Shown: positions 17,434 through 27,654 of the stretch, one piece after another
Layout: the number at the start of each line of letters is the position of its first letter
How positions within the stretch are numbered: position 1 is the first letter of the stretch
Assembly (NCBI GenBank): GCA_016719615.1
Contig: JADJYQ010000005.1
Span: forward strand, 588,001 to 652,000
Source of the DNA: Saprospiraceae bacterium
Lineage (GTDB): Bacteria > Bacteroidota > Bacteroidia > Chitinophagales > Saprospiraceae
Direction: 5' to 3'
DNA: 64,000 nt
Notes under the pieces: model-generated
Database searches by the model: none
Told to the model about the DNA's origin: nothing
The model's input: the letters and a program-made list of their open reading frames with translations, nothing else
Position numbers and translations under genes: made by a program

Positions 17434-20400
17434 ATGAAAAGCCCCAACCTGAATACATTCGGCCGTTTTATAGGCATTTTACTAGTCGTGTTCACATTTG
17501 CAAATACCGGCCAATCTCAAAGCAATGTTTTTGAATTGATGGAACGCAAGGACCTGAACATTCGGGAAGTCGAAGCCTGGGCTGATGCCTATTTCGCAAA
17601 TATAGGTACCGGTCAGGGTAGCGGATTTAAGCAATACCAGCGCTGGCTCTACGAGCGCAAGTTTCACCTGGATGATTTTGGTTATTTTATTGCTGCCGAA
17701 AGAGAAGACCGGGCTTATTATGAAGCGCTAAGGGGTATGGGTCTCAAATCCCGTGCAAATATGCCCTGGACAGAATTGGGTCCTCAAACCTGGAATTATA
17801 CATCTGGTTGGAATCCCGGTAATGGACGATTGACATCAGTAGCTGTTGATCCATCGGATCATGCGATCATATACGTGAGTTCGCCTGGGGGTGGTATTTG
17901 GAAAAGTACCAACAGCGGCTCTACATGGACGACCTTAATTGATTTTGTTAACTCATCCTGGATGAGTGTATTCCATATTTGTATTGATCCAAATAATACT
18001 ACAACTCTCTATGCTGCACTTTCTTCCGGGGGAGTGCTCAAATCAAGCAATTCAGGTACCAGCTGGACAACAACCGGAAGCGGACCCACAAACAGCAGGC
18101 AGATAAAAGTGCATCCAACTGATGCAAACATCGTTTTTTGTGCCGCAACCAATGGAATTTGGCGATCAACAAATGCTGGCACGAACTGGACTCAGGTTCA
18201 TACCACCACTAAAGAAGATATTGAATTTAAACCGGGAAATCCAGATATCATGTATGCTTCCGGTTCCAGTGGAACCAGTTGCGTTTATAGGTCAACAGAC
18301 AACGGTCTTAGCTGGAATCCAGTGACCAGTGGCAATGGCATTACACATACCGGAAGAACTCTTTTGGCCGTTTCTCCGGATGATCCGGCCGTTGTATATG
18401 CCGTGCAGGCCAGCGGAAGTCTATTCGGCAGAATGTACAAATCCACGGATTCGGGAGTCAACTTTATAACTACTGTTGTTGGAAATCCATCTGCCGGAAC
18501 CAATTATTTTGGTTACGAGACCAATGGTACGGGCACCACAGGTCAGGCAACTTATGATATGGCCATTTGTGTGAATCCTCTTGAGGTCAATGAAGTGCAT
18601 ATTGCCGGGATTATTTGTTGGAAATCGACCAATGGTGGAACTTCATTTCTTGCTGAAACGGCCTGGTCTTATCCAAATTCTACGGGGTATAACCATGCTG
18701 ATGTGCATGCATTGGAATGGGTAGGAAGCAACATTTATTCAGGATCTGATGGCGGGATTTATAAAAGTACAAACAATGGTAATGATTGGACGGACCTATC
18801 AGCAGGCTTAGGCATTCGCCAGTTTTATCGCATTGCCTGTTCAAAAACAAATGCAAATGTGATCACGACCGGAGCTCAGGATAATGGCTCCTCTTTCAGG
18901 CGGTCCAACAGCACTTGGGTAGATTGGCTCGGTGCGGATGGCATGGATAACATCATTAGTCCGACAAATGCGGATATTGCCATTGGTACCAGTCAATATG
19001 GCTCTATTTACAAAACCACCAATGCCGGTGCCAGCCGGACGAATTTAAGCAAGCCATCAGAAGGAAATTGGGTAACTCCTCTTGTCATGCACCACACCAA
19101 CCATGATACAGTTTATGGAGGCTGGACGGGTGTTTGGAGATCTTCAAATGGCGGGAGCAGCTGGACCAATTTATCACCGGGAATCACTGTCAAGTTAGAC
19201 GCACTTGCCGTTTCCCCAGCCAACACAAAATACATTTATGCATCTCAGGGCGCTACTTTATACCGAACAAGTGACGGCGGAGCAAACTGGAATTCGGTTA
19301 GCGCATCAGCAAGTATTACCTCTATCTATGCAAGTAAAAATGATCCACAGAAAATTTGGATCAGTTGCAATAGTACTTCGAATAGAATTTTTGTATCCAC
19401 AAATATGGGTAGCACATTTACGAATTTGTCAACCGGTCTGCCTTCTCTTTCTGCAAGATCTGTAGTGGTCGATGAAGATGCATCCGAAACCATTTATGCA
19501 GGAATGAACATTGGTGTTTACTACAGAGACAATATCAACAATACCTGGGCCGAACATGGAACGGGATTGCCTTTAGTGGCCATTAATGAAGTTGAAATAC
19601 AAAAATCCGGAAATAAACTTCGCGTGGCAACCTATGGCAGAGGCGTTTGGGAAAGTGGGCTCCAAAACATTGAAGAAATTTGCAATGCACCCACCGGCTT
19701 GACCACTACTTCCATTACCACAAACAGTGCAACATTAAATTGGAATGCAGTAACAGGAGCAATAAGTTACAGGCTTGAGTATAAATTGAGTTCCGACAAT
19801 ACCTGGACTTTATTGGATGCAGCACGAACCAGTACTTCATTTCCATTAGGCGGACTGGCACCATCGACTTCTTACGATTGGCGTGTGAGAAGCAATTGTA
19901 GCAATTCAAATAGCAATTACAGTCAAACAAATTTTGTTACTTTAGATATCTGTGGAGATCCCACCAATTTAAATTCAACGACCACACCAAACTCAGCCAC
20001 ACTCAATTGGAATGCGGTGAGCGGAGCCATCAGTTATTCGATCGACTATAAATTATCTACTTCAGGAACCTGGACATCTACATCAGGTACGACATCTACC
20101 AGTATTGTAATAAGTGGTTTGTCTGAAAAACGTTATGACTGGCGGGTAAAAGCCAATTGCAACAGTGGAAGTGGAAATTTTGTAACTTCAGAATTTTTAA
20201 TTCATTGTGCTTCTGCGGGTAGCAGTACCGCTGCGGGTTATATTGATAATGTTGTTCTTGGAAGTATTTCGAGAGTATCCGGAAGTGACGGCGGATATTA
20301 CGATGGTACCGCCATATCAACCAATCTGGCATTAGGATCAAGTCAAACAATTACACTCTCACCTGGTTATACCGGAACTAAAAAACCAGTGTATTTCAGA

Positions 20401-20970
20401 GTATATATCGATTACAACCGAGACGGAGATTTCGCAGAAAACAATGAAAAGGCAGGTCAGAAAAAATATAGCAATTTAGGAAATACTACCATTTCATTTA
20501 TCGTGCCCTCCACTGCAACAATTGGCAAAACAAGAATGCGCATAGTCATGTCTACAGTTGCGTTTGGAACGTATTGTGGAACTTATGCTAGTGGAGAGAC
20601 AGAAGATTATACCATAAACATAACAGCTGCGCCAACTAACAATGATGTTGTTACAAAATATATTGGTGATGCTATTTTACAGCCCAATTTTGTGAATGAA
20701 GTTCATACGCTTGGCGAAATAAGTGTTTTTCCAAATCCGGTAAATCAAATTTTACAGATTCATTATGAACTTCAGGAAGACGTAGAAGCAATTGGCCTCA
20801 GGATCATAGATGGATTTGGACGAGCTGTAGGTGGCAGCCGGTTTTCAGGATATAAAGGCCAGAATACAGAAACACTGGATATAGTTGCATTACCTGCCGG
20901 CACTTATTATTTACAAATGTTTTTACCCGGGGGATATAGGAGTAGGGTATTTATAATATCAGAAAAATAA
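17434..20970 (+). CDS. Large secreted T9SS protein: BNR repeats, FN3 domains, GEVED domain
   Basis: A 1178-residue secreted protein. A signal peptide (RFIGILLVVFTFANTGQSQ) is followed by a sialidase/sortilin-like propeller made of BNR repeats, seen as IWKSTNSGSTWTTL, VLKSSNSGTSWTTT, VYRSTDNGLSWNPV, IYKSTNNGNDWTDL and others to about residue 740. Two fibronectin type III domains follow (both with SATLNWNAV), then a GEVED-type domain (VYFRVYIDYNRDGDF, ASGETEDYTINI) and a C-terminal type A sorting domain (SVFPNPVNQILQIHY ... GTYYLQMF). It is probably anchored at or released from the cell surface through T9SS. No catalytic residues could be assigned, so hydrolase activity is not claimed. Confidence 0.85.
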   Translation: MKSPNLNTFGRFIGILLVVFTFANTGQSQSNVFELMERKDLNIREVEAWADAYFANIGTGQGSGFKQYQRWLYERKFHLDDFGYFIAAEREDRAYYEALRGMGLKSRANMPWTELGPQTWNYTSGWNPGNGRLTSVAVDPSDHAIIYVSSPGGGIWKSTNSGSTWTTLIDFVNSSWMSVFHICIDPNNTTTLYAALSSGGVLKSSNSGTSWTTTGSGPTNSRQIKVHPTDANIVFCAATNGIWRSTNAGTNWTQVHTTTKEDIEFKPGNPDIMYASGSSGTSCVYRSTDNGLSWNPVTSGNGITHTGRTLLAVSPDDPAVVYAVQASGSLFGRMYKSTDSGVNFITTVVGNPSAGTNYFGYETNGTGTTGQATYDMAICVNPLEVNEVHIAGIICWKSTNGGTSFLAETAWSYPNSTGYNHADVHALEWVGSNIYSGSDGGIYKSTNNGNDWTDLSAGLGIRQFYRIACSKTNANVITTGAQDNGSSFRRSNSTWVDWLGADGMDNIISPTNADIAIGTSQYGSIYKTTNAGASRTNLSKPSEGNWVTPLVMHHTNHDTVYGGWTGVWRSSNGGSSWTNLSPGITVKLDALAVSPANTKYIYASQGATLYRTSDGGANWNSVSASASITSIYASKNDPQKIWISCNSTSNRIFVSTNMGSTFTNLSTGLPSLSARSVVVDEDASETIYAGMNIGVYYRDNINNTWAEHGTGLPLVAINEVEIQKSGNKLRVATYGRGVWESGLQNIEEICNAPTGLTTTSITTNSATLNWNAVTGAISYRLEYKLSSDNTWTLLDAARTSTSFPLGGLAPSTSYDWRVRSNCSNSNSNYSQTNFVTLDICGDPTNLNSTTTPNSATLNWNAVSGAISYSIDYKLSTSGTWTSTSGTTSTSIVISGLSEKRYDWRVKANCNSGSGNFVTSEFLIHCASAGSSTAAGYIDNVVLGSISRVSGSDGGYYDGTAISTNLALGSSQTITLSPGYTGTKKPVYFRVYIDYNRDGDFAENNEKAGQKKYSNLGNTTISFIVPSTATIGKTRMRIVMSTVAFGTYCGTYASGETEDYTINITAAPTNNDVVTKYIGDAILQPNFVNEVHTLGEISVFPNPVNQILQIHYELQEDVEAIGLRIIDGFGRAVGGSRFSGYKGQNTETLDIVALPAGTYYLQMFLPGGYRSRVFIISEK

Positions 20971-21018
20971 ATTCAGGATATGTAGGTGTAAAATAGAATC
21001 ACTCACAACAAATAAAAA

Positions 21019-21069
21019 TCCCAGCTTGCCGATCAATTCATCATTGGCTGGCTTTGACTCAAGCCGGGA
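21019..21069 (+). terminator. Possible hairpin after the BNR/FN3 gene
   Basis: TCCCaGCTTG and CAAGCcGGGA can pair across a 31-base loop about 50 bp after the stop codon, with a T-rich tail. The large loop makes this a weak call. Confidence 0.35.
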
Positions 21070-21176
21070 CTTTAAATTTGATCATCATTTTTTAGTAAAA
21101 CTTGGAGCTATTTTGAAATTCTATTGATCTTCTGGCATAGCTACTAGGTGGAATTAAATTGATATAAAAATAAAAT

Positions 21177-22232
21177 ATGCATCCGAAAACCATACTTTAT
21201 CTGCTTATTGCAACATACCTCATCAGTGTCATTATCAACTCGATCAAAACTAACGGCAACAGCGGGCATTTTGCAGTGCCATATCTGAGTTTGATATTTT
21301 TGTTTTTGTGTTATTCAGTGCTGAGTATCCTATTGAGTTTAAAATTATACAACCTTGGAACATTTCAATGGATACATGTCAACACTGGTATTGTTAAAGT
21401 TATTTTGATGATTGGCACAGCCTGTATATTATACTCAGTTTATACGGCCATGATGATCCGGGCCGATTGGTCCACTTACCAAAACCAGTCTATTTCAAAT
21501 CCCATGGATTTCATTGCCTTCTCCAGTTACATTTTACTGCCTTTACTTATGATCATTCCGTATGCCTTTTCGATTTACAAAAATGATGGAAGCTTCGGTC
21601 AAAGTATCGTCTTCAAAGCAACTTGGATATTCAATGTGATCATAGGATTGCTTATTTATATGTTTATGCATATGGGCAGTATAAGAGCGATGTTTTCGCC
21701 CAAACTGAGTGAAGGTGAATATGCTATACTGCAAACTTTGGAAAAAATAAACTACCAACAAAAAATCGAAGATTATCTTTTTTACACGCTTACTGATCAT
21801 GACAAAAGAATTTCAGATGCAGCCATTGCAAAACTCAAAGCAGACACGACATGGGCCGATCACTTTTATCAAAAATTGGGCGATTGCGATAACAGTTATT
21901 CTATTGGAATCATTCACCAGTATTTAAGCATTTATACTTTTGAGTATCCTGAAAAATTGATGGAACCCTTTAAGCATAGTCTGGGCTGTTTAGAAAAATA
22001 TATCAAAGAATACGCAGACAATGAATATACTTCTCCAAATGATTTAAATGCTTTGCAAATTGAAAAAGTTTTACAAGCAATTGAAAAACAATTTGTGGGT
22101 CAGGAAAAGATGTTCTATGATAAATTAGATGACGTGAAAGAAACGCTCAACGCTATAAAACGAGAAGATTACCAGGAAAAAACATCAGAGCTTATTTCTA
22201 AAATTGAAAATTTCAAAAGTAGATTTCAATAG
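21177..22232 (+). CDS. Membrane protein with four helices and a cytoplasmic helical tail
   Basis: A 351-residue protein. The first 170 residues contain about five hydrophobic helices (ILYLLIATYLISVII, LSLIFLFLCYSVLSILLSL, VKVILMIGTACILYSVYTAM, YILLPLLMIIPYAFSIY, WIFNVIIGLLIYMFM); the rest is charged and helical, ending in a coiled-coil-like KREDYQEKTSELISKIENFKS. I do not recognise a family. No neighbour on the same strand helps. Confidence 0.6.
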   Translation: MHPKTILYLLIATYLISVIINSIKTNGNSGHFAVPYLSLIFLFLCYSVLSILLSLKLYNLGTFQWIHVNTGIVKVILMIGTACILYSVYTAMMIRADWSTYQNQSISNPMDFIAFSSYILLPLLMIIPYAFSIYKNDGSFGQSIVFKATWIFNVIIGLLIYMFMHMGSIRAMFSPKLSEGEYAILQTLEKINYQQKIEDYLFYTLTDHDKRISDAAIAKLKADTTWADHFYQKLGDCDNSYSIGIIHQYLSIYTFEYPEKLMEPFKHSLGCLEKYIKEYADNEYTSPNDLNALQIEKVLQAIEKQFVGQEKMFYDKLDDVKETLNAIKREDYQEKTSELISKIENFKSRFQ

Positions 22233-22309
22233 GGTCTGCTTGAAAATTTGGGATTTCAATGAATGCAATTTTCCAGCTACTGGAATACAATATATTAAGT
22301 TCATACTTT

Positions 22310-22948
22310 TCAAATTTCCATAAATTTATAAACCAGGTTTAAACCATAAATATAATGCACGTATTGCATGCGTTTGTTACGCAAGATTTTATCAAAATTT
22401 CCAAATGTAAAAGTAAACTCCGTTTTAAATCGCTTTGATAACTTAATATCAAGTAATGCCTTTATATCAAAACCAAATTCTTCTTCACCATAGACATGTT
22501 CCCCTGCATGCAATCTGCAATTATATAAAATGCCCCCGCCGATGCCTAATTTATTTTTGAAATAATGAGTTCTGTATGTATATAGAAATGGAATTTCTAA
22601 AAATGTACTTTCGCTAAGCAAATATTCACCATTTACAAATGGAGGAGGAAGATAATCTCTATAACCTCTTTGGTTGATCCCAACGCCGGTAGTAATTTCA
22701 TAATGATCTATTGATTTGTTCAAGCTTAATCCAAAATTAAACAAAGGGGCATATTTGTAATACTGCTTAAATCTCTCGTGGTAAGCTCTATCATATAACC
22801 GAGTGCTATAATTTGATAATGTTACTCCTAAATACAAATGAGCAGACAATTGACCAGATAATTCAACAAGCTGAAATAAAAATGCAATAATAAAAATACC
22901 TGTAAATCTCCGGCCGTTTCTGATTGCAATTTTAAATTTCTTAGACAT
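22310..22948 (-). CDS. Small outer-membrane beta-barrel protein
   Basis: A 212-residue protein with a basic N-terminus and hydrophobic signal (GIFIIAFLFQLVELSG) followed by barrel-like strands (LYLGVTLSNYS, YEITTGVGINQRGY, FKTEFTFTFGNFDK) and a final strand IYGLNLVYKFMEI ending close to the C-terminus, as in barrels. Function unknown. Confidence 0.6.
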   Translation of the reverse strand: MSKKFKIAIRNGRRFTGIFIIAFLFQLVELSGQLSAHLYLGVTLSNYSTRLYDRAYHERFKQYYKYAPLFNFGLSLNKSIDHYEITTGVGINQRGYRDYLPPPFVNGEYLLSESTFLEIPFLYTYRTHYFKNKLGIGGGILYNCRLHAGEHVYGEEEFGFDIKALLDIKLSKRFKTEFTFTFGNFDKILRNKRMQYVHYIYGLNLVYKFMEI

Positions 22949-23055
22949 ATTTAGTTTTGAATTATAAACCTATGTGAATTTGAGATAAAAAAAGGAAAGT
23001 GCCTTTGTCGACCTCTAATCACAAAGTTAGCTTCACTAATTTATATTTATAAACA

Positions 23056-23303
23056 ATGGCCAAAGTTGACCCGAATCCTGGATCATGGTCAGGTAGATCT
23101 CTGTGGGGATGTTCCAATACTGGAAACGCAAACTTCATGGTCTTGAGATTTAATGAACCATTTACTGAAATACAATTTGTTGATGGTGAATTGATATATA
23201 ATATGATACACGTTCGTTTTCCTACTGGAGTAAAGATGTAGATGGTAGGACGGATACATTTTATTTAAATATTCTCTTATCAAATGGAAATTTGTCAATT
23301 TGA
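23056..23303 (+). pseudogene. Frameshifted remnant of a small protein
   Basis: The first frame reads MAKVDPNPGSWSGRSLWGCS through FVDGELIYN; the coherent continuation YDTRSFSYWSKDVDGRTDT to LLSNGNLSI lies in another frame. One missing base near 23206-23210 joins them into about 82 residues that read as one globular beta-rich segment. It has no signal peptide and overlaps the end of the RES toxin gene on the other strand by 43 bp. Probably a decayed fragment of a larger, unidentified protein. Confidence 0.45.
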
Positions 23304-23719
23304 GTGATCACCATTTTTTTAAAATCTTTGTGATTGGGGTTTATGAGTACATTATAATCACCGTGTGTCACCACCGAAGGAATCATGAGAACAGCATATT
23401 TTCCCTCCAATACAAATTCATCTCCAATCTTTTGAGTTGAGGAGGGGTGAGGAAAATCTTTCCAATCGGAAGGTAATTCACTAACTGATAATTTTTTAAT
23501 TGCAATGTTATCGGGTATAAAGATGGTTACTATAACATAATCATCGGGCAAAGTCGCCAATGTGAAATGAATGGCCACTTCTGCCATAGCTAATGACCTG
23601 TTTTTGGCTGCATAAATGAGTTCTACCCCGACGGAATTCCATCGGGCGCCTTTGAGAGCTGCACCCTTACCGGATAAGGGCTTCGCAAATTTTTCTCTGA
23701 CAAGTCTGAAGACTTCCAA
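23261..23719 (-). CDS. RES-domain toxin
   Basis: A 152-residue RES family protein; characterised members degrade or modify NAD+ and arrest growth. The domain names come from conserved R, E and S residues: candidates here are the arginine in VFRLVRE or KGARWNS, the glutamate in AMAEVAIHF and the serine in the C-terminal half (IPSVV). It follows its antitoxin gene with a single base between them. The order antitoxin then toxin is usual for Xre-RES pairs. Confidence 0.88.
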   Translation of the reverse strand: MEVFRLVREKFAKPLSGKGAALKGARWNSVGVELIYAAKNRSLAMAEVAIHFTLATLPDDYVIVTIFIPDNIAIKKLSVSELPSDWKDFPHPSSTQKIGDEFVLEGKYAVLMIPSVVTHGDYNVLINPNHKDFKKMVITQIDKFPFDKRIFK

Positions 23720-23720
23720 C

Positions 23721-24242
23721 TTAAACGAGTATTCCGTGTTGGATGCGAATGAGTTCGCTTATGACCAATTCTTTGCCATAGGAGTCTTTGAGCAATTCCA
23801 GAGGTTTGAGTTTGCCCAGAGCATAATTTGGTGTATTTAACCAGAGTCTTAATTTTTCCATGTTGCCGAAAACTTCAAGGCCTGTTTTTGTTACTTCCGC
23901 CATTTCAATGATCTTCTCGGAATGCACGGGTTTGAAATGATGCGCGGATGCTGCTTTATAACGTTGCATGGATTTTGAGGAAATGTCGAGAAATTCAATC
24001 CAGTCATTTTCTGTAAACGGAGCCCATTCTTTTATCAAGTCAAACAATGAATAGGGAATTCCTTTTCTTATCGCAGAAATCATCAACATTTTATTGGAGA
24101 GAAAATCATTATAAGTCAGAGGAGACTTAAATTTTACTTTAAAATAATTCATTTCAGATTCGTTAAATAAGGCTGCAATTTGCTTATTTAACCTGCTTTC
24201 ATAATTCAATTTTCGTGTGGTCATAATGAAGTGCTTAGACAT
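23721..24242 (-). CDS. Xre/MbcA/ParS-type antitoxin of the RES toxin
   Basis: A 173-residue antitoxin. The N-terminal half is helical (KIAA-like region, with LSNKMLMISAIRKGIPYSLFDLI as the DNA-binding-like part), and the C-terminal toxin-binding domain has GNMEKLRLWLNTPNYALGKLKPLELL, the classical MbcA/ParS motif that blocks the RES active site. It probably represses its own promoter. It is transcribed upstream of and together with the toxin gene. Confidence 0.88.
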   Translation of the reverse strand: MSKHFIMTTRKLNYESRLNKQIAALFNESEMNYFKVKFKSPLTYNDFLSNKMLMISAIRKGIPYSLFDLIKEWAPFTENDWIEFLDISSKSMQRYKAASAHHFKPVHSEKIIEMAEVTKTGLEVFGNMEKLRLWLNTPNYALGKLKPLELLKDSYGKELVISELIRIQHGILV

Positions 24243-24418
24243 CTGTCCGTAAATTTAGGACATATTTCCATATCGCTTTCAACAATTTTTTCAACCAAAC
24301 GCTTAAAATCCAAATCCACTCCCTAAGAATTAAGAAAGCCTACGAAAGCCCGGGTTATTATTTATTCAGCCGTGATTTTCAGCTTCTTTAATTTGGTTCA
24401 GGATTAATTCTCATGCCT

Positions 24419-24450
24419 TTCTGCCATTTTGGCAGAATTTTGTATCTTTG
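24419..24450 (+). promoter_or_regulatory. miaB promoter with overlapping palindrome
   Basis: TATCTTTG at 24443-24450 fits the TAnnTTTG element and is 17 bp upstream of the miaB start codon. Immediately before it TTCTGCC-ATTTT-GGCAGAA (24419-24437) is a 7-bp inverted repeat that could be an operator. Confidence 0.45.
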
Positions 24451-24467
24451 CAGTCCTTTTTACGAAT

Positions 24468-25894
24468 ATGTTGTATAGCCGGAATGATAGCGAACAGGTC
24501 CTTTTGCCCGAAGAACGGCAAGGCGAAGCTTTGGCGACCGTGCAGGCAGATGTAGTTGCTTTCAAAAGGTTGTTTTATATAGAAAGCTACGGCTGTCAGA
24601 TGAATTTTTCGGACTCTGAAATCGTTGCCAGCATCCTGCAAAAAATGGCTACAGCCTTACCCCGGATCCTCAACTGGCCGATCTCTTATTGCTCAATACT
24701 TGTTCGATTCGCGAAAAAGCTGAAGATACCATACGCAAACGGCTCAAAGAATTTAAAGCCCTCAAAAAAAACAATGCCCATTTGCAAGTAGGGATCCTTG
24801 GCTGTATGGCCGAACGCCTGAAAAGCAAATTGCTGGAAGAAGAAAAACTAGTGGATCTGGTGGTGGGGCCCGACGCCTACAGGGACTTGCCAAATCTCAT
24901 CCAAACCGTCGATGAAGGGCAGAAGGCGGTCAATGTATTTCTGTCAAGAGAGGAAACCTATTCAGATATAGCGCCCTTAAGACTCGACAGTAACGGCGTT
25001 TCCGCTTTTGTGTCTATTATGCGGGGCTGCGACAATATGTGTTCATTCTGTGTAGTGCCTTTTACGCGTGGCCGCGAAAGAAGCCGTGATCCACATACCA
25101 TTGTCGAAGAAGTTCAAATGCTTTCTGCACAGGGATATCGCGAAGTAACCCTGCTCGGACAAAATGTGGACTCCTATAAATGGAAAGACGAGCATCAAAA
25201 TATCCTCGTCGATTTTGCAAAATTATTAAAATTGGTTGCCAGGGTTGATCCGCAAATGCGGGTTCGCTTTTCAACTTCACATCCAAAAGATATCAGTGCT
25301 GATGTATTAAGCGCGATGGCAGAACATCAAAATATCTGTAAGTACATCCACCTTCCATGTCAGTCGGGAAATAGCAGGATTTTAGATTTGATGAACCGAA
25401 CCTACGATCGGGAGTGGTACATGGAAAAAATTCGCGAGATTAACAAGGCAATTCCAGAGTGTGCAATTTCATCAGATATCATTGCCGGATTTTGTTCTGA
25501 AACGGAAGAAGAACACCAGGAAACATTAAGCTTAATGGAATTTTCTGATTTCAGCATGTCTTATATGTTTATGTATTCGGAAAGACCGGGTACACTGGCT
25601 GCTAAAAAATTCCCGGACGATATTCCATTAGAGATCAAAAAAAGAAGATTAAACGAAATTATATCATTGCAAAACAAGATCAGCCTACAACACAATCAAC
25701 GGGACATCGGAAGCACATTTGAAGTACTCGTTGAAGGAAAATCAAAAAAATCAGATCAGCAATGGAAGGGAAGAAACACACATAATAAAATGATCGTTTT
25801 TGATGATCATGGGGAAATAAGAATAGGTGATTATGTCCAGGTAAAAGTCTTACATGTGACCAGTGCAACACTGATTGGTGAAATCGTAAATTGA
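24468..25894 (+). CDS. miaB: tRNA-2-methylthio-N6-dimethylallyladenosine synthase, frameshifted
   Basis: Methylthiolates i6A37 of tRNAs reading codons that begin with U; a radical SAM enzyme with two iron-sulfur clusters. The N-terminal cluster cysteines are in ESYGCQMNFSDSE, LLNTCSIREKAED and GILGCMAER; the radical SAM triad is CDNMCSFC; a TRAM domain ends the protein. The reading frame breaks at a run of six A (24640-24645): seven A would restore QKNGYSLTPDPQLADLLLLNTCS. Downstream of the break the frame is intact from 24689 to the stop. This is either a sequencing error in a homopolymer or a real frameshift that removes the first cluster cysteine. It is followed, overlapping by four bases, by the AAA+ regulator gene. 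Confidence 0.88.
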
Positions 25895-27165
25895 AAAAAT
25901 TGGAATCCGTTCAATCCATAAAACAAAGATTTGGTATCTATGGCAGGTCAGAAAACCTGCATCAGGTGCTTGATACCGCCATACGAGTCGCCGGGACAGA
26001 TCTTACCGTTTTGATCTCCGGGGCAAGCGGCTCGGGCAAAGAAATTTTTTCTAAAATCATTCACAATTTAAGTCCAAGAAAACACAATCCATTTATTGCA
26101 GTCAACTGTGGTGCGATCCCAGCAGGCACGATCAACTCCGAATTATTTGGACACGAGAAAGGTTCGTTTACAGGTGCTGCATCTGATAGGAAGGGGTATT
26201 TTGAAACTGCTGATGGTGGTACGATCTTTCTAGATGAGATTGCAGAAATGCCCAAAGACACTCAGGCTTTTTTATTACGCATTCTCGAATCAGGAGAATT
26301 TATTAGAGTTGGAGCCTCTAAAGTTTTAAAAACGAATGTGCGGGTGATTGCGGCAACGAATGTAAACTTACTCGATCGCGTGCGAAGTGGAAAATTCAGA
26401 GAGGATCTCTATTATCGATTAAACACTGTTCCCATTAGAGTGCCATCGCTGAATGAACGAAGAGAAGACATTCTGATTCTATTTCGAAAATTTGCGCAAG
26501 ATTTTGCCGAAAAATACAGAACTACCGCTATTGAGTTGGACGAACAAAGCGCATCCTTGATTGAAAATTACCATTGGCCCGGCAACGTTAGAGAATTGCG
26601 GAATGTCGTTGAGCAATTGTCCGTACTTTCTGATCAAAAAACAATTACAGAAAACGATTTGCTCAAAATCATACCCAATATTCATTCCCGGAATTTACCA
26701 ATACCCAATGCTGATTTTTCGGATCCTACCAGTTTCCAGGAAAGGGAAATTTTATACAAATTGCTCTTTGACATGAAACAGGATCTGAGCCAATTGAAAA
26801 ATATGTTTTATCAATTGGTGCATGCCAATGATCTGGAAATGCCCGAAGCTATGGAAGGAGCTATGTCTCCAGTTCCTGCAGCAATACCTTACAATGCCGG
26901 GCAAAGCACACAGTGGAGTAAAGAAACAATCCCACTGCATAATATCCGCGAAGAAGGGTCCGGAATGGTCATCCATAAAGAAAAAGGAAATTTTGATGCG
27001 GTAGAAGTCATGGAAGATTCCATGTCATTGGATGATATGGAAAAAGAAATGATTTCCAAATCACTTAAAAAATTCAATGGCAAACGAAAAGATGCTGCTG
27101 AAGAATTGGGAATTTCTGAGCGTACACTCTATCGAAAAATAAAGCAATATTCTTTGGATACATGA
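25891..27165 (+). CDS. Sigma54-type AAA+ transcriptional regulator without receiver domain
   Basis: A 424-residue regulator. Residues about 15-245 are the AAA+ sigma54-interaction domain: Walker A GASGSGKE, the loop ELFGHEKGSFTGA, Walker B GGTIFLDEIAEM and the arginine-rich REDLYYRLNTVPIRVP. The C-terminus has a Fis-type helix-turn-helix (DAAEELGISERTLYRKIKQY). It lacks any N-terminal sensory domain. The start is TTG at 25891, overlapping the miaB stop (TTGA); no nearby ATG precedes the AAA+ domain. It overlaps lptE by ATGA. This position beside lptE and secG is common in Bacteroidota; its targets are unknown. Confidence 0.9.
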   Translation: MKKLESVQSIKQRFGIYGRSENLHQVLDTAIRVAGTDLTVLISGASGSGKEIFSKIIHNLSPRKHNPFIAVNCGAIPAGTINSELFGHEKGSFTGAASDRKGYFETADGGTIFLDEIAEMPKDTQAFLLRILESGEFIRVGASKVLKTNVRVIAATNVNLLDRVRSGKFREDLYYRLNTVPIRVPSLNERREDILILFRKFAQDFAEKYRTTAIELDEQSASLIENYHWPGNVRELRNVVEQLSVLSDQKTITENDLLKIIPNIHSRNLPIPNADFSDPTSFQEREILYKLLFDMKQDLSQLKNMFYQLVHANDLEMPEAMEGAMSPVPAAIPYNAGQSTQWSKETIPLHNIREEGSGMVIHKEKGNFDAVEVMEDSMSLDDMEKEMISKSLKKFNGKRKDAAEELGISERTLYRKIKQYSLDT

Positions 27166-27653
27166 TGAAAGGAGTGCTCATGACCGGATGTCTTTTTCTG
27201 ATGCTTTCCTGTTATAGTTTTAAGGGAATCAGCATCGCGCCGGATATTAATTCATTCCGCATCGAATCCGTAGAAGATGTCTATTACAATAGCCCAGCCA
27301 GTTATCCTGTAGAATTTTCGGAAGCACTCTCCAATAAAATAAGAAAGGATTCAAGGCTTTCCTTAAATAATACAAAACCAGATCTCGTTTTTCGATGCCG
27401 TATTACCCGCTTTGATGTGAGCAGTCAAGCCCCGCAACCCGGTATTTTTTCGGCCATCAACCGATGTACGATCAACATTGAAGTTGAAATGGAAAATGTA
27501 AAAGATGAAAAACAAAATTGGAAATTAAGTTTTTCGCGGTACCAGGATTTTGATGCGAATGTAAATTTTTCAAATATTCAGCAACAAATTACGTCTGATA
27601 TCAACCAATTGTTGGTAGAAGATATATTTAATAAAGCTTTTACAAATTGGTAA
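27162..27653 (+). CDS. lptE: LPS assembly lipoprotein LptE
   Basis: A 163-residue outer-membrane lipoprotein that plugs the LptD barrel during lipopolysaccharide insertion. The lipobox LMLSC places the lipidated cysteine at residue 17, and the mature part begins YSFKGISIAPDINSFRIE, the Bacteroidota LptE signature. The candidate partner LptD is encoded at 57.3 kb. It overlaps the regulator gene upstream and is followed by a one-base gap to the next gene, so it is inside an operon. Confidence 0.85.
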   Translation: MMKGVLMTGCLFLMLSCYSFKGISIAPDINSFRIESVEDVYYNSPASYPVEFSEALSNKIRKDSRLSLNNTKPDLVFRCRITRFDVSSQAPQPGIFSAINRCTINIEVEMENVKDEKQNWKLSFSRYQDFDANVNFSNIQQQITSDINQLLVEDIFNKAFTNW

Positions 27654-27654
27654 T

